Source of the DNA: Streptomyces sp. STR69
Lineage (GTDB): Bacteria; Actinomycetota; Actinomycetes; Streptomycetales; Streptomycetaceae
Assembly (NCBI RefSeq): GCF_024519455.1
Contig: NZ_JALJRY010000012.1
Location: forward strand, 124,001-188,000
Direction of reading: 5' to 3'
DNA: 64,000 nt
A program made the translations under genes and the position numbers. Under the pieces are notes generated by a model. It did not search any database, was not told the DNA's origin, and saw only the letters and a program-made list of their open reading frames with translations. Positions 28,423-37,263 of this stretch are shown piece by piece; position 1 is the stretch's first letter; the number at the start of each line of letters is the position of its first letter.

Positions 28423-28982
28423 CCCGCCTCCTGCCCGCCTCGGCGCGAACTGCCGTGCCCTGGAAGAACGGTGGCGGTGTGACCCGGGAGATCGCCGCCT
28501 GGCCCGAGGGCTCGGGCATGGACGACTTCACGTGGCGGGTGAGCCTCGCCGAGGTCGGTGCGGACGGGCCGTTCTCCGCCTTCCCCGACATCGACCGCAC
28601 CCTCACCGTCGTCGAGGGCGCCGGCATGGACCTCACCGTCGACGGCGACCGGCAACTCGTCAACACCCGTTACGCACCAAGGGACTTCAGGGGCGACCTA
28701 CCGACCGACTGCCGACTGCTGGACGGCCCGGTCGTCAACCTTAACGTCATGTGGCGCCGGGACGCGGCTGCTACGGCCCCCACGGTCGCCGTCGTCCGGG
28801 GGCGGCTGCGGGTGTGCGCGGGCGCCCTGGTGGTGGCGCTCGACGGCACCGCCGAGGTGGCCGGGCTGACCCTCGGGCCGTACGACGCCGTGCAGTTGGG
28901 CGATGAGGAGGCGGTGCTGCAGGCGCGGGGTCGTACCGCCGTGATCGGGCTGTCATTGCCTGCTGACGCACCGTTGGCTTAG
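28419..28982 (+). CDS. HutD/Ves-family cupin protein
   Basis: A 187-residue protein of the HutD/Ves family (small double cupin). The signature VPWKNGGGVTREIAAWP is at about residues 13-29, followed by FTWRVSLAEVGADGPFS, DIDRTLTVVEGAGM and the VVNLNVMWRRD strand. HutD is linked to histidine catabolism in pseudomonads, and Ves to cold shock in E. coli, but the biochemical function is unsettled. GTG 28419 overlaps the TerF-type stop codon, so the two are co-translated. No hut genes are near, which argues against a histidine-specific role. Confidence 0.85.
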   Translation: MTRLLPASARTAVPWKNGGGVTREIAAWPEGSGMDDFTWRVSLAEVGADGPFSAFPDIDRTLTVVEGAGMDLTVDGDRQLVNTRYAPRDFRGDLPTDCRLLDGPVVNLNVMWRRDAAATAPTVAVVRGRLRVCAGALVVALDGTAEVAGLTLGPYDAVQLGDEEAVLQARGRTAVIGLSLPADAPLA

Positions 28983-29035
28983 CCGGGACCTCGTGACACC
29001 CTGTGGGGTGATCCGGACGGGGAGGCGGCGAACGT

Positions 29036-30685
29036 ATGGACGGCGCACGATCGGTGAACGGCACAGCGGGCGGCGGGCGGCCGAGCGAGGCGGGCAAGGG
29101 GGAGAAGCTCGCCGACTGGGCGGACGGACGGCTCGGGCTGTACGCGCTGGCCAAGGCCAATATGCGCAAGGTCTTCCCGGACCACTGGTCCTTCATGCTG
29201 GGCGAGATCTGCCTCTACAGCTTCATCATCCTGATCCTCACCGGCGTCTATCTCACCCTGTTCTTCGAGCCGAGCGGCGTCGAGGTCATCTACCACGGCT
29301 CGTACACGCCGTTGAACGGCATCCCGATGACCCGGGCGTTCGAGTCCACGCTCGACATCAGCTTCGACGTGCGCGGCGGACTGCTGATCCGGCAGATCCA
29401 CCACTGGGCGGCCGTCGTCTTCATCGCGGGCATGCTCATCCACATGATGCGGGTGTTCTTCACCGGCGCCTACCGCAAGCCGCGCGAGCTCAACTGGGTG
29501 TTCGGCTGGACCCTGTTGTTCCTCGGCATCATCACCGGGCTGACCGGCTACTCGCTCCCCGACGACCTGCTGTCCGGCACCGGCATCCGCTTCGCGGACG
29601 GCGCGATCCTGTCCGTGCCGATCGTCGGCACGTACATGTCGATGTTCCTGTTCGGCGGGGAGTTCCCGGGGCACGACATCATCTCGCGGCTCTTCCCGAT
29701 CCATGTCCTGGTGCTGCCGGGGATCATGCTGGGCCTGGTGGTCGCGCATCTGATCCTGGTCTTCTACCACAAGCACACGCAGTACCCCGGACCCGGACGG
29801 GACCAGAAGAGCGTGGTCGGCATGCCCTTCCTGCCCGTCTACATGGCCAAGGCGGGCGGCTTCTTCTTCCTCGTCTTCGGGGTGCTCGCCATCATGGGCG
29901 GCATCGCCAGCATCAACCCCGTGTGGGCCTTCGGACCGTACCGCCCCGACCTGGTGACGACCGGCGCCCAGCCCGACTGGTATCTCGGCTTCTCCGAGGG
30001 ACTCATCCGCGTGATGCCGGGATGGGAGATCAACGCCTGGGGCCACACACTGGAGTTGGGCGTCTTCATCCCCTTCACGCTCTTCCCGTTGATCCTCGCC
30101 GCCATCGGCGCCTACCCGTTCATCGAGGCGTGGATCACCGGCGACAAACGCGAACACCACATCCTGGACCGGCCGCGCAACATGCCCGTGCGCACCGGAC
30201 TCGGCGTGGCCTGGCTGAGCCTGTACGGCGTGCTGCTGATCGGCGGCGGCAACGACGTGGTCGCCACCCATCTCAACCTCTCGATCAACGCGATCACCTG
30301 GTTCGTACGGGTGTCGTTCTTCGTGATGCCGGTGGCCGCCTTCCTGGTCACCAAACGCGTCTGCATGGGACTCCAACGCCGGGACCGGGACAAGGTGTTG
30401 CACGGCCGTGAGTCCGGCCTCATCAAGATGCTGCCGCACGGCGAGTACGTCGAGGTACACGAACCCCTCGCGCAGGACGAGCTGTTCAGACTCACCCAGC
30501 ACGAACAGGAACCGCCGTACGCCATCGGCCCGCTCGTCGACGCGAACGGCGTGGAACGGCAGGTCAAGGGCGGGCAGCGGGTGCGGGCCCGGCTCGCCAA
30601 GGCGATGTTCGGCCCCGAGACCCGTATCCCGAAGCCGACGGTGGAGGAGTACAAGGAACTCACGAGCGGCGACCATCACCACTGA
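29036..30685 (+). CDS. Cytochrome b subunit paralogue (QcrB type), orphan
   Basis: A 549-residue polytopic protein with actinobacterial QcrB architecture. The haem-b histidines are in RQIHHWAAVVF and IHMMRVFF, and in PIHVLVLPG and VVAHLILVFYHKH. The quinol-site motif appears as QPDWYLG, the actinobacterial form of PEWY. About eight to nine membrane segments are followed by a soluble C-terminal part ending in GDHHH. Canonical qcrB lies in a qcrCAB operon with cytochrome c and Rieske genes. Here neither is present, so this is a second, isolated copy. Its 3' end overlaps the convergent acyl-CoA dehydrogenase gene by 26 bases. Confidence 0.9.
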   Translation: MDGARSVNGTAGGGRPSEAGKGEKLADWADGRLGLYALAKANMRKVFPDHWSFMLGEICLYSFIILILTGVYLTLFFEPSGVEVIYHGSYTPLNGIPMTRAFESTLDISFDVRGGLLIRQIHHWAAVVFIAGMLIHMMRVFFTGAYRKPRELNWVFGWTLLFLGIITGLTGYSLPDDLLSGTGIRFADGAILSVPIVGTYMSMFLFGGEFPGHDIISRLFPIHVLVLPGIMLGLVVAHLILVFYHKHTQYPGPGRDQKSVVGMPFLPVYMAKAGGFFFLVFGVLAIMGGIASINPVWAFGPYRPDLVTTGAQPDWYLGFSEGLIRVMPGWEINAWGHTLELGVFIPFTLFPLILAAIGAYPFIEAWITGDKREHHILDRPRNMPVRTGLGVAWLSLYGVLLIGGGNDVVATHLNLSINAITWFVRVSFFVMPVAAFLVTKRVCMGLQRRDRDKVLHGRESGLIKMLPHGEYVEVHEPLAQDELFRLTQHEQEPPYAIGPLVDANGVERQVKGGQRVRARLAKAMFGPETRIPKPTVEEYKELTSGDHHH

Positions 30686-31631
30686 AGCCTTCGAGCACGG
30701 TGGCCCGGCACTCGCCCGGGTCGCCCCAACTCGCCCGCAGGGCACGGGCCTTGGTCAGCCACAGCGACAGGTCGTACTCCGCCGTGTAGCCGATCGCACC
30801 GTGCAGCTGAAGCGCCGTACGGGCCGTCGCGTACGCCGCCTCGCACGCGGCGACCTTCGCGGCGGCCACGTCGGACTCCGTCATGGTGAGCGCGGCACCG
30901 AAGAGCAGCGGGCGCGCGAACTCCAACGCGATCTTCGCATCGGCCAGTTGATGCTTCACGGCCTGGAACGAGCCGATGGGGACCCCGAATTGGGTGCGCT
31001 GCCTGACGTAGGCGACGGTCCGGTCGAGCAGGGCGAGACCGACGCCGAGCGCCTGGGCCGCGGTGGCCAGCCGGGCCCAGGTGAGGGCCTGGGCCAAAGG
31101 CGGCTCCGGGGTGAGGAGTTCACCGCCCGGGAGCAGGCGGGTGAGACGGCGTGCGGGGTCGAGGGACGCGTGTACCGGTCCGTCGTGCCGGGGCGCCAGC
31201 CGCAGACCGTCGGCGTCCCAGCTCAGCCTGATCGTCGCCACGTCACCGTCCAGCGCGTACGACCCCGCCGGCGCCGCCGTGGCCATCGCCCCGCCCGCCG
31301 CCAGCGCGGGCAACAGACGCTTGGCAAGGGCGGGTTCGGTCAGCAACGCCGCCGCCATGACCGTCTCCGCCAGCGGCCCCGGAACCGCGTGCCGCCCCAA
31401 CTCCACGAACGCCACCGCGAGTTCGACCGGCCGGGGACCGAGCCCCTCGTACGCCTCGGGCACCGCCAGCGCGAACACCCCGGCCCCCGCGACACGGCGC
31501 CACAGCGACCACCCGCTCGCCGGCTCACCGCGACTCCAGGACCGTACGACCGACGGGGTGTCCGCGGCCGTCAGCATCGCGTTCAACGAGTCGGCGAACG
31601 CCCGCTGTTCGGGGTCGAGGAGGAAGCGCAT
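30660..31631 (-). CDS. fadE32: Acyl-CoA dehydrogenase, FadE32-like small subunit
   Basis: A 323-residue, short acyl-CoA dehydrogenase: LLDPEQRAFADSLNAML at the start, VPEAYEGLGPRPVELAVAFVELGRH, QRTQFGVPIGSFQAVKHQLAD and ALQLHGAIGYTAEYDLSLWL at the end. The length fits the small subunits of the heterotetrameric steroid acyl-CoA dehydrogenases (FadE32 of M. tuberculosis is of similar size). It is joined by a TGATG overlap to the larger FadE31-like gene, so the two are likely to form an alpha2beta2 enzyme for a CoA ester of a steroid ring-C/D fragment. The exact substrate cannot be read from sequence. Confidence 0.8.
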   Translation of the reverse strand: MRFLLDPEQRAFADSLNAMLTAADTPSVVRSWSRGEPASGWSLWRRVAGAGVFALAVPEAYEGLGPRPVELAVAFVELGRHAVPGPLAETVMAAALLTEPALAKRLLPALAAGGAMATAAPAGSYALDGDVATIRLSWDADGLRLAPRHDGPVHASLDPARRLTRLLPGGELLTPEPPLAQALTWARLATAAQALGVGLALLDRTVAYVRQRTQFGVPIGSFQAVKHQLADAKIALEFARPLLFGAALTMTESDVAAAKVAACEAAYATARTALQLHGAIGYTAEYDLSLWLTKARALRASWGDPGECRATVLEGFSGDGRRS

Positions 31632-32770
31632 CAGCGGCGGCCCTTCGGCAGGCCGAGCAGGCGCTCGGCGATGATGTCGCGCTGGATCTCGTTCGTACCG
31701 GCGTAGATGGGGCCCGCGAGGGAGAACACATACCCCTCGGCCCAGTCGGTGTCCGCCAACTCTCCCTCCGCGCCCAGCAGTTCGAGGGCCGTCTCGTGCA
31801 GGGCGATGTCGTACTCGGACCAGAACACCTTGTTCAGGCTGGACTCCGGGCCGATGGACTCGCCGTCCAGGAAACGGGAGGCGTTGGCGTAGGTGAAGAG
31901 CTGATAGGCGCGGGCGCCGATCAGCGCGTCCGCCACCCGGTCCCTTGCGGTGGCTGAACTGCCTTGCGCCCGCCAGAGGTCGAGGAGGCGGTCGGCGGAG
32001 GCGAGGAAGCGGCCGGGGGAGCGGAGGGTGAGACCGCGTTCGTTTCCGGCGGTCGACATGGCGACCCGCCAGCCCTGGCCCGGCTCGCCGATCACGTCCT
32101 CGTCGGGCACGAACACCTCGTCCAGGAACAGTTCCGCGAAGGCCGGTCTGCCGTCCAGACGGCCGATCGGGCGGACCGTGACGCCGGGCGCGCGCAGGTC
32201 GAACATCAGGTAGGTCAGGCCCTGATGGGGCTTCGGGGTGTCCGGCTCGCTGCGGAACAGGCCGAACGCGCGGTCCGCGAAGGCCGCCCGCGACGACCAG
32301 GTCTTCTGCCCGCTCAGCAGCCAGCCCCCGCCCGTGCGCACCGCCCGCGAGGTGAGCGAGGCCAGGTCCGAACCCGCCTCCGGCTCCGACCACGCCTGCG
32401 CCCACACCACCTCACCGGTCGCCATCGACGGCAGCACACGCGCGCGTTGCTCCCGCGTGCCGTGGTCGAAGAGGGTCGGGGCGAGCAGGCTGATGCCGTT
32501 CTGGCCGACCCGGCCCGGCGCGCCCGCCGCGTAGTACTCCTCCTCGAACAGCAGCCACCGCACGATGTCCGCGCCCCGGCCGCCGTACTCCTCGGGCCAG
32601 GACACCACCGACCAACGGTCCGCGGCGAGTTGGGCCTCCCACGCGCGGTGTGCGGCGAAGCCCTCCTTCGTCTCCAGGGAGGGGAGCGGCGTGGCGGGCA
32701 CCTGCGCGCGCAGCCAGGCGCGGGCCTCGGCGCGGAACGCCTCCTCGGCGGGAGCGAAGTCGAGGTCCAT
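31631..32770 (-). CDS. fadE31: Acyl-CoA dehydrogenase, FadE31-like large subunit
   Basis: A 379-residue flavoenzyme. WSVVSWPEEYGGRGA, AQAWSEPEAGSDLASL (FAD-binding SEPEAGSD motif), TWSSRAAFADRAFGLFRSE, NERGLTLRSPGRFL and GPIYAGTNEIQRDIIAERLLG closely follow the mycobacterial FadE31 pattern as I remember it. ATG 32768-32770 has GGAAGG ten bases upstream. The gene is the first of a two-gene minus-strand unit with the FadE32-like partner. A KstR2-type operator lies 16 bases upstream and is shared with the divergent ipdF, so expression should rise when KstR2 is released by a HIP-CoA type inducer. Confidence 0.85.
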   Translation of the reverse strand: MDLDFAPAEEAFRAEARAWLRAQVPATPLPSLETKEGFAAHRAWEAQLAADRWSVVSWPEEYGGRGADIVRWLLFEEEYYAAGAPGRVGQNGISLLAPTLFDHGTREQRARVLPSMATGEVVWAQAWSEPEAGSDLASLTSRAVRTGGGWLLSGQKTWSSRAAFADRAFGLFRSEPDTPKPHQGLTYLMFDLRAPGVTVRPIGRLDGRPAFAELFLDEVFVPDEDVIGEPGQGWRVAMSTAGNERGLTLRSPGRFLASADRLLDLWRAQGSSATARDRVADALIGARAYQLFTYANASRFLDGESIGPESSLNKVFWSEYDIALHETALELLGAEGELADTDWAEGYVFSLAGPIYAGTNEIQRDIIAERLLGLPKGRR

Positions 32771-32785
32771 CGACAACCATCCTTC

Positions 32786-32805
32786 CCTAACAAGTGTTTG
32801 GTAGG
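32786..32805. promoter_or_regulatory. KstR2-type operator between fadE31 and ipdF
   Basis: The core CTAACAAGTGTTTGGTAG (32787-32804) is an imperfect palindrome. Its inner 14 bases AACAAGTGTTTGGT fit the mycobacterial KstR2 consensus AnCAAGnnCTTGnT at nine of ten fixed positions. It lies in the 48-base gap between the divergent starts at 32770 and 32819, where a repressor would block both. A second copy, identical at 16 of 18 core bases, lies at 38912. Confidence 0.78.
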
Positions 32806-32818
32806 TTAGCGTGGCCGT

Positions 32819-33604
32819 ATGACAGGCGTCGAGAGTCCGGCATACGTCCCCGGGCACGGGCTGCTGAAGGGGCGCACCGCCGTCGTCACCGCCGCCGCCG
32901 GCGCGGGGATCGGCGGGGCCACCGCGCGCCGCTTCCTCCAGGAGGGCGCCCGCGTGCTGATCAGCGACGCGCACACGCGGCGGCTGAAGGAGTACGAGGC
33001 CGAGCTGGCCGGGGAGTTCGGGGCCGAGGCGGTGGCTGCGCTGGCGTGCGACGTCACCGACGAGACGCAGGTGCAGGCCCTGTTCGACGCGGCCGTCGCG
33101 GCACACGGGCGGCTGGACGTCGTCGTCAACAACGCGGGTCTGGGCGGCACTTCGGACCTCGTCGACATGACCGACGAACAGTGGTCGAAGGTGCTGGACG
33201 TGACGTTGAACGGCACCTTCCGCTGCACCCGGGCCGCCCTGCGCGCGATGCGCGCGACCGGCGGGGTGATCGTCAACAACGCTTCCGTCGTGGGCTGGCG
33301 CGCCCAGGCCGGGCAGGCGCACTACGCGGCGGCCAAGGCGGGCGTGATGGCGCTGACCCGGTGCGCGGCGATCGAGGCCGCCGCGTACGGCGTGCGGGTC
33401 AACGCGGTCTCGCCCAGCCTCGCCATGCACCCGCACCTCGTGAAGGTCACGACCCCCGAACTGCTCGCGGACCTCACCGCCCGAGAGGCCTTCGGGCGGT
33501 ACGCCGAGCCCTGGGAGGTGGCTAATGTGATCGTCTTCCTGGCCTCGGACTACTCCTCGTACATGACCGGCGAGGTCGTCTCCGTGAGCAGCCAGCATGC
33601 GTAG
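32819..33604 (+). CDS. ipdF: IpdF-like short-chain dehydrogenase (steroid ring-C/D pathway)
   Basis: A 261-residue SDR. The cofactor loop is TAAAGAGIGGATARRF, with VNNAGLGGTSDLVDMTDEQW, NNASVVGWRAQAGQAHYAAAKAG (catalytic Tyr and Lys in YAAAK) and ASDYSSYMTGEVVSVSSQH at the end. The WRAQ and SDYSSY motifs and the unusual TAAAG loop match IpdF (Rv3559c), which reduces or oxidises the 5-position of HIP-CoA. ATG 32819 lies just after the KstR2-type operator. The regulator gene kstR2 follows 39 bases downstream on the same strand. Confidence 0.88.
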   Translation: MTGVESPAYVPGHGLLKGRTAVVTAAAGAGIGGATARRFLQEGARVLISDAHTRRLKEYEAELAGEFGAEAVAALACDVTDETQVQALFDAAVAAHGRLDVVVNNAGLGGTSDLVDMTDEQWSKVLDVTLNGTFRCTRAALRAMRATGGVIVNNASVVGWRAQAGQAHYAAAKAGVMALTRCAAIEAAAYGVRVNAVSPSLAMHPHLVKVTTPELLADLTAREAFGRYAEPWEVANVIVFLASDYSSYMTGEVVSVSSQHA

Positions 33605-33643
33605 CGGGACGAAGGGCCAGTGCCGCGGCAGGACAATGGGTCC

Positions 33644-34255
33644 GTGCCGACCAAGAAGAAACCCCCGGTGACCGCCGCTCCGGCCCGCCGCCGTGAACTC
33701 CTCGACACGGCGGCCGAGGTCTTCGCCGAGCAGGGCTACAACGCCACCACCGTACGGAAGATCGCGGACCACGCGGGCATGCTCGCGGGCAGCCTCTACT
33801 ACCACTTCGACTCCAAGGAATCGATGCTGGAGGAGATCCTGCGGACCTTCCTCGACGAGCTCTGGGGCGGCTACGACACCGTCCTGGACGCCGAGTTCGG
33901 GCCGCGCGAGACGCTGGAGGCCCTGGTCACCGAGTCGTTCCGGGAGATCGACCGGCACCGCGCCGCCGTCGCGATCTACCAGAAGGAGAGCAAGCAACTG
34001 GTCGCGCAGGAGCGGTTCGCGTTCCTCGCCGAGTCGCAGCGCAAGTTCGAGAAGGCGTGGCTGTCCACGCTGGAGCGCGGGGTCGCCGCCAAGGTCTTCC
34101 GCGCCGACCTCGACGTCCGGCTCACCTACCGGTTCGTGCGGGACACGGTGTGGGTCGCCGCGTCCTGGTACCGGCCCGGCGGACAGCACAGCGCCGAGGA
34201 GATCGCCCGGCAGTACCTGTCGATGGTGCTGGACGGGATCGCCGTACGCACGTAA
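33644..34255 (+). CDS. kstR2: KstR2-like TetR-family repressor
   Basis: A 203-residue TetR regulator. The N-terminal DNA-binding domain reads RRRELLDTAAEVFAEQGY, then ATTVRKIADHAGMLAGSLYYHF with the recognition helix near residues 39-50. The ligand domain has IYQKESKQLVAQERF and RFVRDTVWVAASWYRPGG, both features of KstR2 (Rv3557c), the repressor of HIP catabolism induced by HIP-CoA. Length is close to the mycobacterial protein. GTG 33644 is my choice; an in-frame GTG at 33620 is possible. Two matching operators in this window (32786 and 38912) flank the divergent promoters of the cluster. Confidence 0.88.
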   Translation: MPTKKKPPVTAAPARRRELLDTAAEVFAEQGYNATTVRKIADHAGMLAGSLYYHFDSKESMLEEILRTFLDELWGGYDTVLDAEFGPRETLEALVTESFREIDRHRAAVAIYQKESKQLVAQERFAFLAESQRKFEKAWLSTLERGVAAKVFRADLDVRLTYRFVRDTVWVAASWYRPGGQHSAEEIARQYLSMVLDGIAVRT

Positions 34256-34281
34256 CTCACGGGCAAGTATGGGGAGTTGAC

Positions 34282-35439
34282 ATGGCCGAGGCCTACATCG
34301 TCGAAGCGGTCCGGACGCCCGTCGGGCGGCGCGGGGGAGGGCTGAGCGGGGTGCATCCCGCCGACCTCGGGGCTCATGTGCTCAAGGAACTGGTCGCGCG
34401 CTCCGGGATCGATCCCGCAGCCGTCGAGGACGTCGTCTTCGGGTGTCTGGACGCGGTGGGGCCGCAGGCCGGGGACATCGCGCGGACCGCCTGGCTGGCG
34501 GCCGGGCTGCCCGAGGAGGTGCCGGGTGTGACGGTGGACCGGCAGTGCGGGTCCTCGCAGCAGGCCGTGCACTTCGCGGCACAGGGCGTGCTGTCCGGCA
34601 CCCAGGACCTGGTCGTCGCCGGTGGCGTCCAGAACATGTCGCTGATCCCCATCGCGTTCGCGTCCCGGCAGGCCGCCGAACCGCTCGGCCTCACGGACGG
34701 CCCCTTCGCGGGCAGCGAGGGCTGGCGCGCCCGGTACGGAACGCAGCCGGTGAACCAGTTCGCCGGGGCCGAGATGATCGCCGCGAAGTGGGGGATCACC
34801 AGGCAGGACCAGGAGGAGTTCGCCCTCCGCTCGCACCGGCGGGCCCTGCGCGCCATCGACGAGGGCCACTTCGAACGGGAGACCGTGGCCTACGGAGCGG
34901 TCACGGTCGACGAGGGCCCGCGCCGGGACACGTCCCTGGAGAAGATGGCCGGCCTGAAACCGGTCGTCGACGGCGGCACCATCACCGCCGCCTGCTCCTC
35001 CCAGGTCTCCGACGGCGCGGCGGCCATGCTCCTCGCCTCGGAACGGGCTGTACGGGAACACGGGTTGACGCCCCGCGCCCGCGTCCACCATCTCTCCGTC
35101 CGGGGCGAGGACCCGATCCGTATGCTCTCGGCGCCCATCCCGGCCACCGCCCACGCCCTGAAGAAGACCGGCCTGACCATCGACGCCATCGACCTCGTCG
35201 AGATCAACGAGGCCTTCGCGCCCGTCGTCCTCGCCTGGCTGAAGGAGACGGGCGCGGACCCCGACAGGGTCAACGTCAACGGCGGCGCGATCGCCCTGGG
35301 CCACCCGCTCGGCGCGACCGGCGTCAAGCTCATGACCACCCTCCTCCACGAACTGGAGCGCACCGGCGGCCGGTTCGGCCTCCAGACCATGTGCGAGGGC
35401 GGCGGCCAGGCCAACGTGACGATCATCGAACGGCTGTGA
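34282..35439 (+). CDS. fadA6: FadA6-like thiolase
   Basis: A 385-residue thiolase with the full triad: Cys89 (VDRQCGSSQQAVHFA), His341 (ALGHPLGATG) and Cys371 (MCEGGGQANVTIIERL). NEAFAPVVLAW and ADPDRVNVNGGAIALG are typical. The C-terminal MCEGGGQANV with Glu is characteristic of the FadA5/FadA6 steroid branch. FadA6 thiolytically cleaves the beta-ketoacyl-CoA formed after opening of the last steroid ring. It follows kstR2 by 26 bases on the same strand and is convergent with ipdC. Confidence 0.88.
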   Translation: MAEAYIVEAVRTPVGRRGGGLSGVHPADLGAHVLKELVARSGIDPAAVEDVVFGCLDAVGPQAGDIARTAWLAAGLPEEVPGVTVDRQCGSSQQAVHFAAQGVLSGTQDLVVAGGVQNMSLIPIAFASRQAAEPLGLTDGPFAGSEGWRARYGTQPVNQFAGAEMIAAKWGITRQDQEEFALRSHRRALRAIDEGHFERETVAYGAVTVDEGPRRDTSLEKMAGLKPVVDGGTITAACSSQVSDGAAAMLLASERAVREHGLTPRARVHHLSVRGEDPIRMLSAPIPATAHALKKTGLTIDAIDLVEINEAFAPVVLAWLKETGADPDRVNVNGGAIALGHPLGATGVKLMTTLLHELERTGGRFGLQTMCEGGGQANVTIIERL

Positions 35440-35464
35440 GAGGGCAGAGCAGTTGAAGGGCGGT

Positions 35465-36517
35465 TCAGGAGTCGGCCCGGACCAGCGTCCACAGCACCTC
35501 GTCGGCCTCCTTCATCACCCGGGCCACCAGCTCGGCGCACGACGGCAGGTCGTCGATCACCCCGGCGACCTGCCCGGACGCCATCACCCCTAGATCCGTA
35601 CGACCGTCCACCATCGACGCCCTGAGCAGCATCGGTGTGTTCGCGGCGAGCAGGACCTGGCTCCAGGTCAGGTCCTTGCCGTGTTTCATCGCGAGGCCGT
35701 CGCGGATCATGCGCGGCCAGGTCAGACCGGACAGCCGGCGGAAGCCCGCCGCCCGGCGTACGGCCTGGAGCAGGGTTCTCGTACGGCCGGAGTGCTCCAT
35801 GGCGTCGACCAGTTCCGTACGGAGCATGCGGTGGGGGAGGCCGTCCACCGCTCTCGTGACCGTGACGTCCCTGACCGTCGCCGCCAGATACGCCGCCTTC
35901 ACCGCGTCCGGGACCGTCGAGTCCGAGGTGAGGAGGAAGCGGGTGCCCATGGCGACGCCCGCCGCCCCGTACGCCAGCGCCGCGACCAGCCCCCGCCCGT
36001 CGAAGAAGCCGCCCGCCGCCACCACCGGTATGTCCACCGCGTCGACCACCTGCGGCAGCAGCACCGTCGTCGCCACCTCCCCGGTGTGGCCGCCGCCCTC
36101 CCCGCCCTGCACGATCACCGCGTCCGCACCCCACGCCGCGACCTTCTCCGCGTGGCGCCGCGCCCCGATCGACGGGATCACGACCACACCCGCCTCCTTC
36201 AGCTCGGCGATCAGCTCGGCGGACGGCGCGAGCGCGAAGGACGCGACCCGTACGCCCTCCTCGATCATGATCCGCACCCGGTCGCCCGCGTCCGCCGCGT
36301 CCGCCCGCAGATTCACCCCGAACGGCGCCCCCGTACGGGACTTGACCTCCCGGATCGCGTCCCGGAGCCGGTCGGTGCCCATGGTCGCGGAGGCCAGGAT
36401 GCCCAGCGCGCCCGCGTTCGCCGTGGCCGACACCAGGCGTGGGCCCGCCACCCAGCCCATCCCCGTCTGCACGATCGGATGCCGCACCCCGACCAGCCTG
36501 GTCAGCGCGGTCTCCAT
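35465..36517 (-). CDS. ipdC: IpdC-like FMN-dependent oxidoreductase (NPD family)
   Basis: A 350-residue TIM-barrel flavoprotein of the nitronate monooxygenase-like family: GVRHPIVQTGMGWVAGPRLV at the start, QGGEGGGHTGEV and PVVAAGGFFDGRGLVAALAYGA for FMN phosphate binding, and AMGTRFLLTSDS. Length and the VQTGMGWVAG start match IpdC (Rv3553), which introduces a ring double bond in 5-OH-HIC-CoA. ATG overlaps the ipdB stop by one base (TGATG). It is the last gene of the minus-strand echA20-ipdA-ipdB-ipdC operon. Confidence 0.86.
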   Translation of the reverse strand: METALTRLVGVRHPIVQTGMGWVAGPRLVSATANAGALGILASATMGTDRLRDAIREVKSRTGAPFGVNLRADAADAGDRVRIMIEEGVRVASFALAPSAELIAELKEAGVVVIPSIGARRHAEKVAAWGADAVIVQGGEGGGHTGEVATTVLLPQVVDAVDIPVVAAGGFFDGRGLVAALAYGAAGVAMGTRFLLTSDSTVPDAVKAAYLAATVRDVTVTRAVDGLPHRMLRTELVDAMEHSGRTRTLLQAVRRAAGFRRLSGLTWPRMIRDGLAMKHGKDLTWSQVLLAANTPMLLRASMVDGRTDLGVMASGQVAGVIDDLPSCAELVARVMKEADEVLWTLVRADS

Positions 36518-37263
36518 CAGACCGCCACCTCCCTGCGACGGGTGTCGGCGGGGTCGATGACCTCACGGATCAACCGCAGCTCCTCCGGGGTGGGTTCACG
36601 GGTCTGCTCCACCTCGTCCGGGACCGTCAGCTCGAAGCCGGTCGCCTCCCTGACCTGCTCCACCGTGACCCCCGGATGCAGCGAGGCCAGCCGCATCGAG
36701 CGGTCGGGGGTCGCGAAGTCGAACACGCCGAGGTCGGAGACGACCCGGGGGATCCGGTGGAAGCGGGCTGTCCCCGGGTGCTCGGCGACCCGGTCGTACC
36801 CCACCCCGCACACCATGTCGACCCTCTCCACGAACACCCGCGGTGAGTGCCGCGGTATCCAGTAACTCGTCGGATTGTTCAGCGTGTTGATCGGCGCCCC
36901 GCGCACCCCGAGCAACTGCCGCTTCGGGCGCGTCCAGTCACCGATGCACGAGATGTTCTGGTTGCCGTACCGGTCGATCTGGCTCGCGCCCATCATCACG
37001 TGCCGGCGTCCGCCGGACACCAGGGCCAGATGCTGCCGGTAGGGCAGCCAGCCCTCCGGGGTGCCGTCCGGGCGCACCAGCAGGGCCTCGCCGTCGGTGA
37101 GCAGCAGGTCCGGGGCGAAGGTGAGCCGGGCGAGCCGGGCCCCGACCGAGGGGATCAGCCCCATCGGACTGGCCAGGATCTCCCCGGCGTCCTGCCACGC
37201 CTCGGCACAGGCGATCACGCAGTACTCGGAGCGCAGTACCTCTGTGAGCTCTACGTCCGTCAT
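36517..37263 (-). CDS. ipdB: IpdB-like CoA-transferase-type hydrolase subunit B
   Basis: A 248-residue protein of the family I CoA-transferase beta fold: EYCVIACAEAWQDAGEILASPMGLIPSVG at the start (quoted by region, residues 13-41), RRHVMMGASQIDRYGNQNISCIGDW, NTLNNPTSYWIPRHSPRVFVE and LHPGVTVEQVREATGF at the end. The SYWIPRHS segment and length fit IpdB (Rv3552). With IpdA it opens the last steroid ring (ring C) by hydrolysing a cyclic beta-diketone, COCHEA-CoA, rather than moving CoA. It overlaps ipdA by ATGA and ipdC by TGATG. Confidence 0.87.
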   Translation of the reverse strand: MTDVELTEVLRSEYCVIACAEAWQDAGEILASPMGLIPSVGARLARLTFAPDLLLTDGEALLVRPDGTPEGWLPYRQHLALVSGGRRHVMMGASQIDRYGNQNISCIGDWTRPKRQLLGVRGAPINTLNNPTSYWIPRHSPRVFVERVDMVCGVGYDRVAEHPGTARFHRIPRVVSDLGVFDFATPDRSMRLASLHPGVTVEQVREATGFELTVPDEVEQTREPTPEELRLIREVIDPADTRRREVAV

